Origin: Syntrophaceae bacterium
GTDB lineage: Bacteria; Desulfobacterota; Syntrophia; Syntrophales; UBA5619
Reading direction: 5' to 3'
Length of the DNA stretch: 37,263 nt
Assembly (NCBI GenBank): GCA_003141195.1
Contig: PLLC01000096.1
Location: 41,713 to 78,975 of the forward strand
Part shown: positions 35,194 through 37,263 of the stretch, piece by piece
Numbering within the stretch: the stretch's first letter is position 1
Layout of the letters: each line of letters begins with the position of its first letter
Translations under genes and position numbers: made by a program
The notes under the pieces: model-generated
What the model was told of the DNA's origin: nothing
The model's database searches: none
Seen by the model: the letters and a program-made list of their open reading frames with translations, nothing else

Positions 35194-36053
35194 AGGTTCC
35201 CTCCGAAGATCCCCTTGGGACGGATCCAGAGGGTGAGAAGGAAGATGGAGTAGTACGTGGCTTCCTTGAGCGAAGGGGGGATGAAGACGGCCGAAACCGA
35301 CTCGACCACGCCGATAATCAGCCCCCCGACCAGGGCCCCTCGTATGCTTCCCATCCCCCCGAAGACGACGATCACGAAGGTCAGCATGATGAACATGCTT
35401 CCGATGCGGGGATAGATGTAGTAGTGCGTGGAGATCAGCGACCCCGCGACGCCGGCGCACATCGTTCCGATCCCAAAGACGACCGCATAGATGAGCTTCA
35501 CGTTGATTCCCATCAGTCCCGCGGCGACCCGGTCCTGCGCGGTGGCCCGGATCATCGCCCCGGGCCGGGTGTGTTTTAGGAAGGCGTACACGGAGCCTAT
35601 CATCACGAAGGAGCCAGCGAAGGCAAAAATCCTCGGGACGGAGACCTGGATGCCCGCCAGGGATGCCGTCACGTCCCGGTATCCGGCTGCGATGACGCGG
35701 TAGTTCGGAGACCACAGCAGCGTCGCCAGGTTCATGAGAACGATGCTCAAGCCCAGCGTGATCAGGATCTGCTGCTTGTGGTCATCCAGGGAGACCCGGT
35801 TGATCAGGCCGAGCTGAATCGCCATGCCGAGGAAAAACATGACGGGGGCGACCAGCAGCAGCGAAACGTAGGGATCGATCCCCAGGAGCCGGAACGCCCA
35901 GAAGCTTCCGAACATGCCGAGCATGACCAGCTCGCCGTGCGCGAAATTCACGATGCTCATGACGCCGAAAATGAGGCTCAACCCCGCGGCGAGGAGAGCG
36001 TAGACCCCGCCGTTCAGGATTCCGAAGACGATCGCCGAGACCAGCTCACCCAT
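35190..36053 (-). CDS. Branched-chain-type ABC transporter permease LivH-like
   Basis: MGELVSAIVFGILNGGVYALLAAGLSLIFGVMSIVNFAHGELVMLGMF...RPGAMIRATAQDRVAAGLMGINVKLIYAVVFGIGTMCAGVAG. Confidence 0.96.
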   Translation of the reverse strand: MGELVSAIVFGILNGGVYALLAAGLSLIFGVMSIVNFAHGELVMLGMFGSFWAFRLLGIDPYVSLLLVAPVMFFLGMAIQLGLINRVSLDDHKQQILITLGLSIVLMNLATLLWSPNYRVIAAGYRDVTASLAGIQVSVPRIFAFAGSFVMIGSVYAFLKHTRPGAMIRATAQDRVAAGLMGINVKLIYAVVFGIGTMCAGVAGSLISTHYYIYPRIGSMFIMLTFVIVVFGGMGSIRGALVGGLIIGVVESVSAVFIPPSLKEATYYSIFLLTLWIRPKGIFGGNL

Positions 36054-36166
36054 CCAGCATACCCCCACTCCCTGCGCGCATCCCGCGGGAAATAGTACCC
36101 CTTAAAGGGGCGGCGCCTCCGCGTCCCGCCGCCGGAAACGCCGCCCTTCCGTTCATCGCCGGAAGA

Positions 36167-37263
36167 CTATTTGAACACCGGCTTGGCCGCCGCCACGCCC
36201 TCCGGAAACACGCTTCGGTAGGAGCCGCCCTGGAACTGGACGATGCCGGGGCTCCAGTTCGGGTTCTGGTTCGTCCAGTTCTCCCACGTCTTGAACTCCA
36301 TCGTCGACTCGTAACCGAACACGGGAGGGCTGTTCGTGCTCTTGTAGCCCACCAAGGCCTTGCGGACGGCGTCCCTCTTCGCCTGCAGGGAAAGACGATT
36401 CCATGCGTCCCAGCCGCCCGCCGAGGCGCCGGCGATCTCAAGCGCATCCCGAAGAATGTAAACGTTCGACCCGCCCTGCGCGGAGTGGCTGGACAGTTTT
36501 TCCTTCCACCGCTTCTCGTACTCCGCGGGGAAGAACTCGTTGAACTGCGTCTTCACATCCGCGTTCCAGGTGCCGATCATGTTGAAGAGACCCTCGATCT
36601 TCTTGCCCACCGCCTGCTGGAACTCCCGGGTGGAGTGCCCGCCGCCGCTCGTCAGGATCACCCGCGGGCTGTACTTTATCTCCGCCATCGTGTTCGCGAT
36701 GAGGATCGCGTCGGAAGCATAGGAAACCATGAGGACCACGTCGGGTTTGGCCCCTTTCAGACGGTTGATCTCCGAGGTCAGATCGGTGGATCCCGTGGAA
36801 TATGGCAGATCGATGACGATCGTGAACCCCTTTTCCTTCGCGAACTTTTTCCAGTCCCCGGAGGTGGACTGCCCGTATGCGGTATTCTCGTAGAGCAGAC
36901 CGAGGGTCTTGAGGGGTCCGCCCATCTTGTTCACGTATCCCTTGTTCAGCCAGTTCAGGAAATCGAACTGGCCCGATGCCCAGCCGATGGAGGGCGTGCA
37001 GGGACGGAAAACCCAGTCGAAGCCTCTCTGGGAGATCTCGTTCGAGATCGCGCTGTCCACCAGGTACGGAACCTGGTTCCGTTGCGCGATCGTGCACGAA
37101 GGCAGCGTCACCGCGCTCTGGTAGGCGCCGGAAATGGCCAGGACATCGTCCCGCGTGATCAGCTTCTCCGCCTCGGCCACGCCCTCGGTCTTGTCACTCT
37201 TGCTGTCACCGAGCACGAGTTCGATCTTCGCGCCCCCCAGGGACTTGATCCCCCCCTCCTTGA
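36167..37263 (-). CDS. Branched-chain-type ABC transporter substrate-binding protein (LivK/Peripla_BP_6), 5' end beyond window
   Basis: Frame stays open to the window edge (KEGGIKSLGGAKIELVLGDSKSDKTEGVAEAEKLITRDDVLAISGAYQSAVTLPSCTIAQRNQVPYLVDSA...). Confidence 0.94.
   Translation of the reverse strand, partial: KEGGIKSLGGAKIELVLGDSKSDKTEGVAEAEKLITRDDVLAISGAYQSAVTLPSCTIAQRNQVPYLVDSAISNEISQRGFDWVFRPCTPSIGWASGQFDFLNWLNKGYVNKMGGPLKTLGLLYENTAYGQSTSGDWKKFAKEKGFTIVIDLPYSTGSTDLTSEINRLKGAKPDVVLMVSYASDAILIANTMAEIKYSPRVILTSGGGHSTREFQQAVGKKIEGLFNMIGTWNADVKTQFNEFFPAEYEKRWKEKLSSHSAQGGSNVYILRDALEIAGASAGGWDAWNRLSLQAKRDAVRKALVGYKSTNSPPVFGYESTMEFKTWENWTNQNPNWSPGIVQFQGGSYRSVFPEGVAAAKPVFK

Noticed and set aside
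34207-35715. 502-aa ORF interpreted as a long LivM
   Set aside because: The first ~174 aa are an out-of-frame reading of livH; the true start is MIPFVRKH at 35193.
1-37263. CRISPR arrays, rRNA or tRNA genes
   Set aside because: No regularly spaced direct repeats, rRNA-like blocks or convincing tRNA cloverleaf found by eye; a tRNAscan/CRISPR finder run would be decisive.

Overview
The window looks like chromosome from an anaerobic, Deltaproteobacteria/Syntrophobacterales-like genome; this lineage call is inferred from gene content only. Left to right: (i) murJ, a DUF167 gene, a YggT gene and an alpha/beta hydrolase (-), then proC (+). (ii) A minus-strand module: DHCW-type cupin, MoaD/ThiS-like protein, tungsten/molybdenum aldehyde:ferredoxin oxidoreductase (AOR), a frameshifted Asp/Glu (hydantoin-type) racemase and a FadR/GntR regulator. 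(iii) A visibly AT-rich amino-acid catabolic island at ~8.9-16.3 kb: proline racemase family, polar amino-acid ABC transporter, split UxaA-family dehydratase, ornithine-cyclodeaminase family, plus a remnant of a TAXI-type TRAP receptor. (iv) A saccharopine-dehydrogenase-like NAD-binding protein. (v) A GC-rich plus-strand cassette: SpoIID/LytB protein, AmpG-like MFS permease and a single-polypeptide nucleotidyltransferase-APH kinase fusion resembling MurU-AmgK, which suggests peptidoglycan recycling. (vi) A mobile-element scar zone: Y2-type transposase fragment, a PPC/DUF296 gene and an intact IS110-family element with a candidate bridge-RNA region. (vii) A minus-strand acyl-CoA operon: thiolase, DUF35, acyl-CoA ligase, VOC protein and two SDRs, followed by a decayed TPP-enzyme gene and a complete branched-chain-type ABC transporter (LivKHMGF-like, with livK running off the right edge). 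I saw no CRISPR array, rRNA or convincing tRNA. The observations most worth follow-up are the MurU-AmgK fusion cassette, the IS110 non-coding region, the thiolase/DUF35/dual-SDR operon, the nested palindromes and the AT-rich island.
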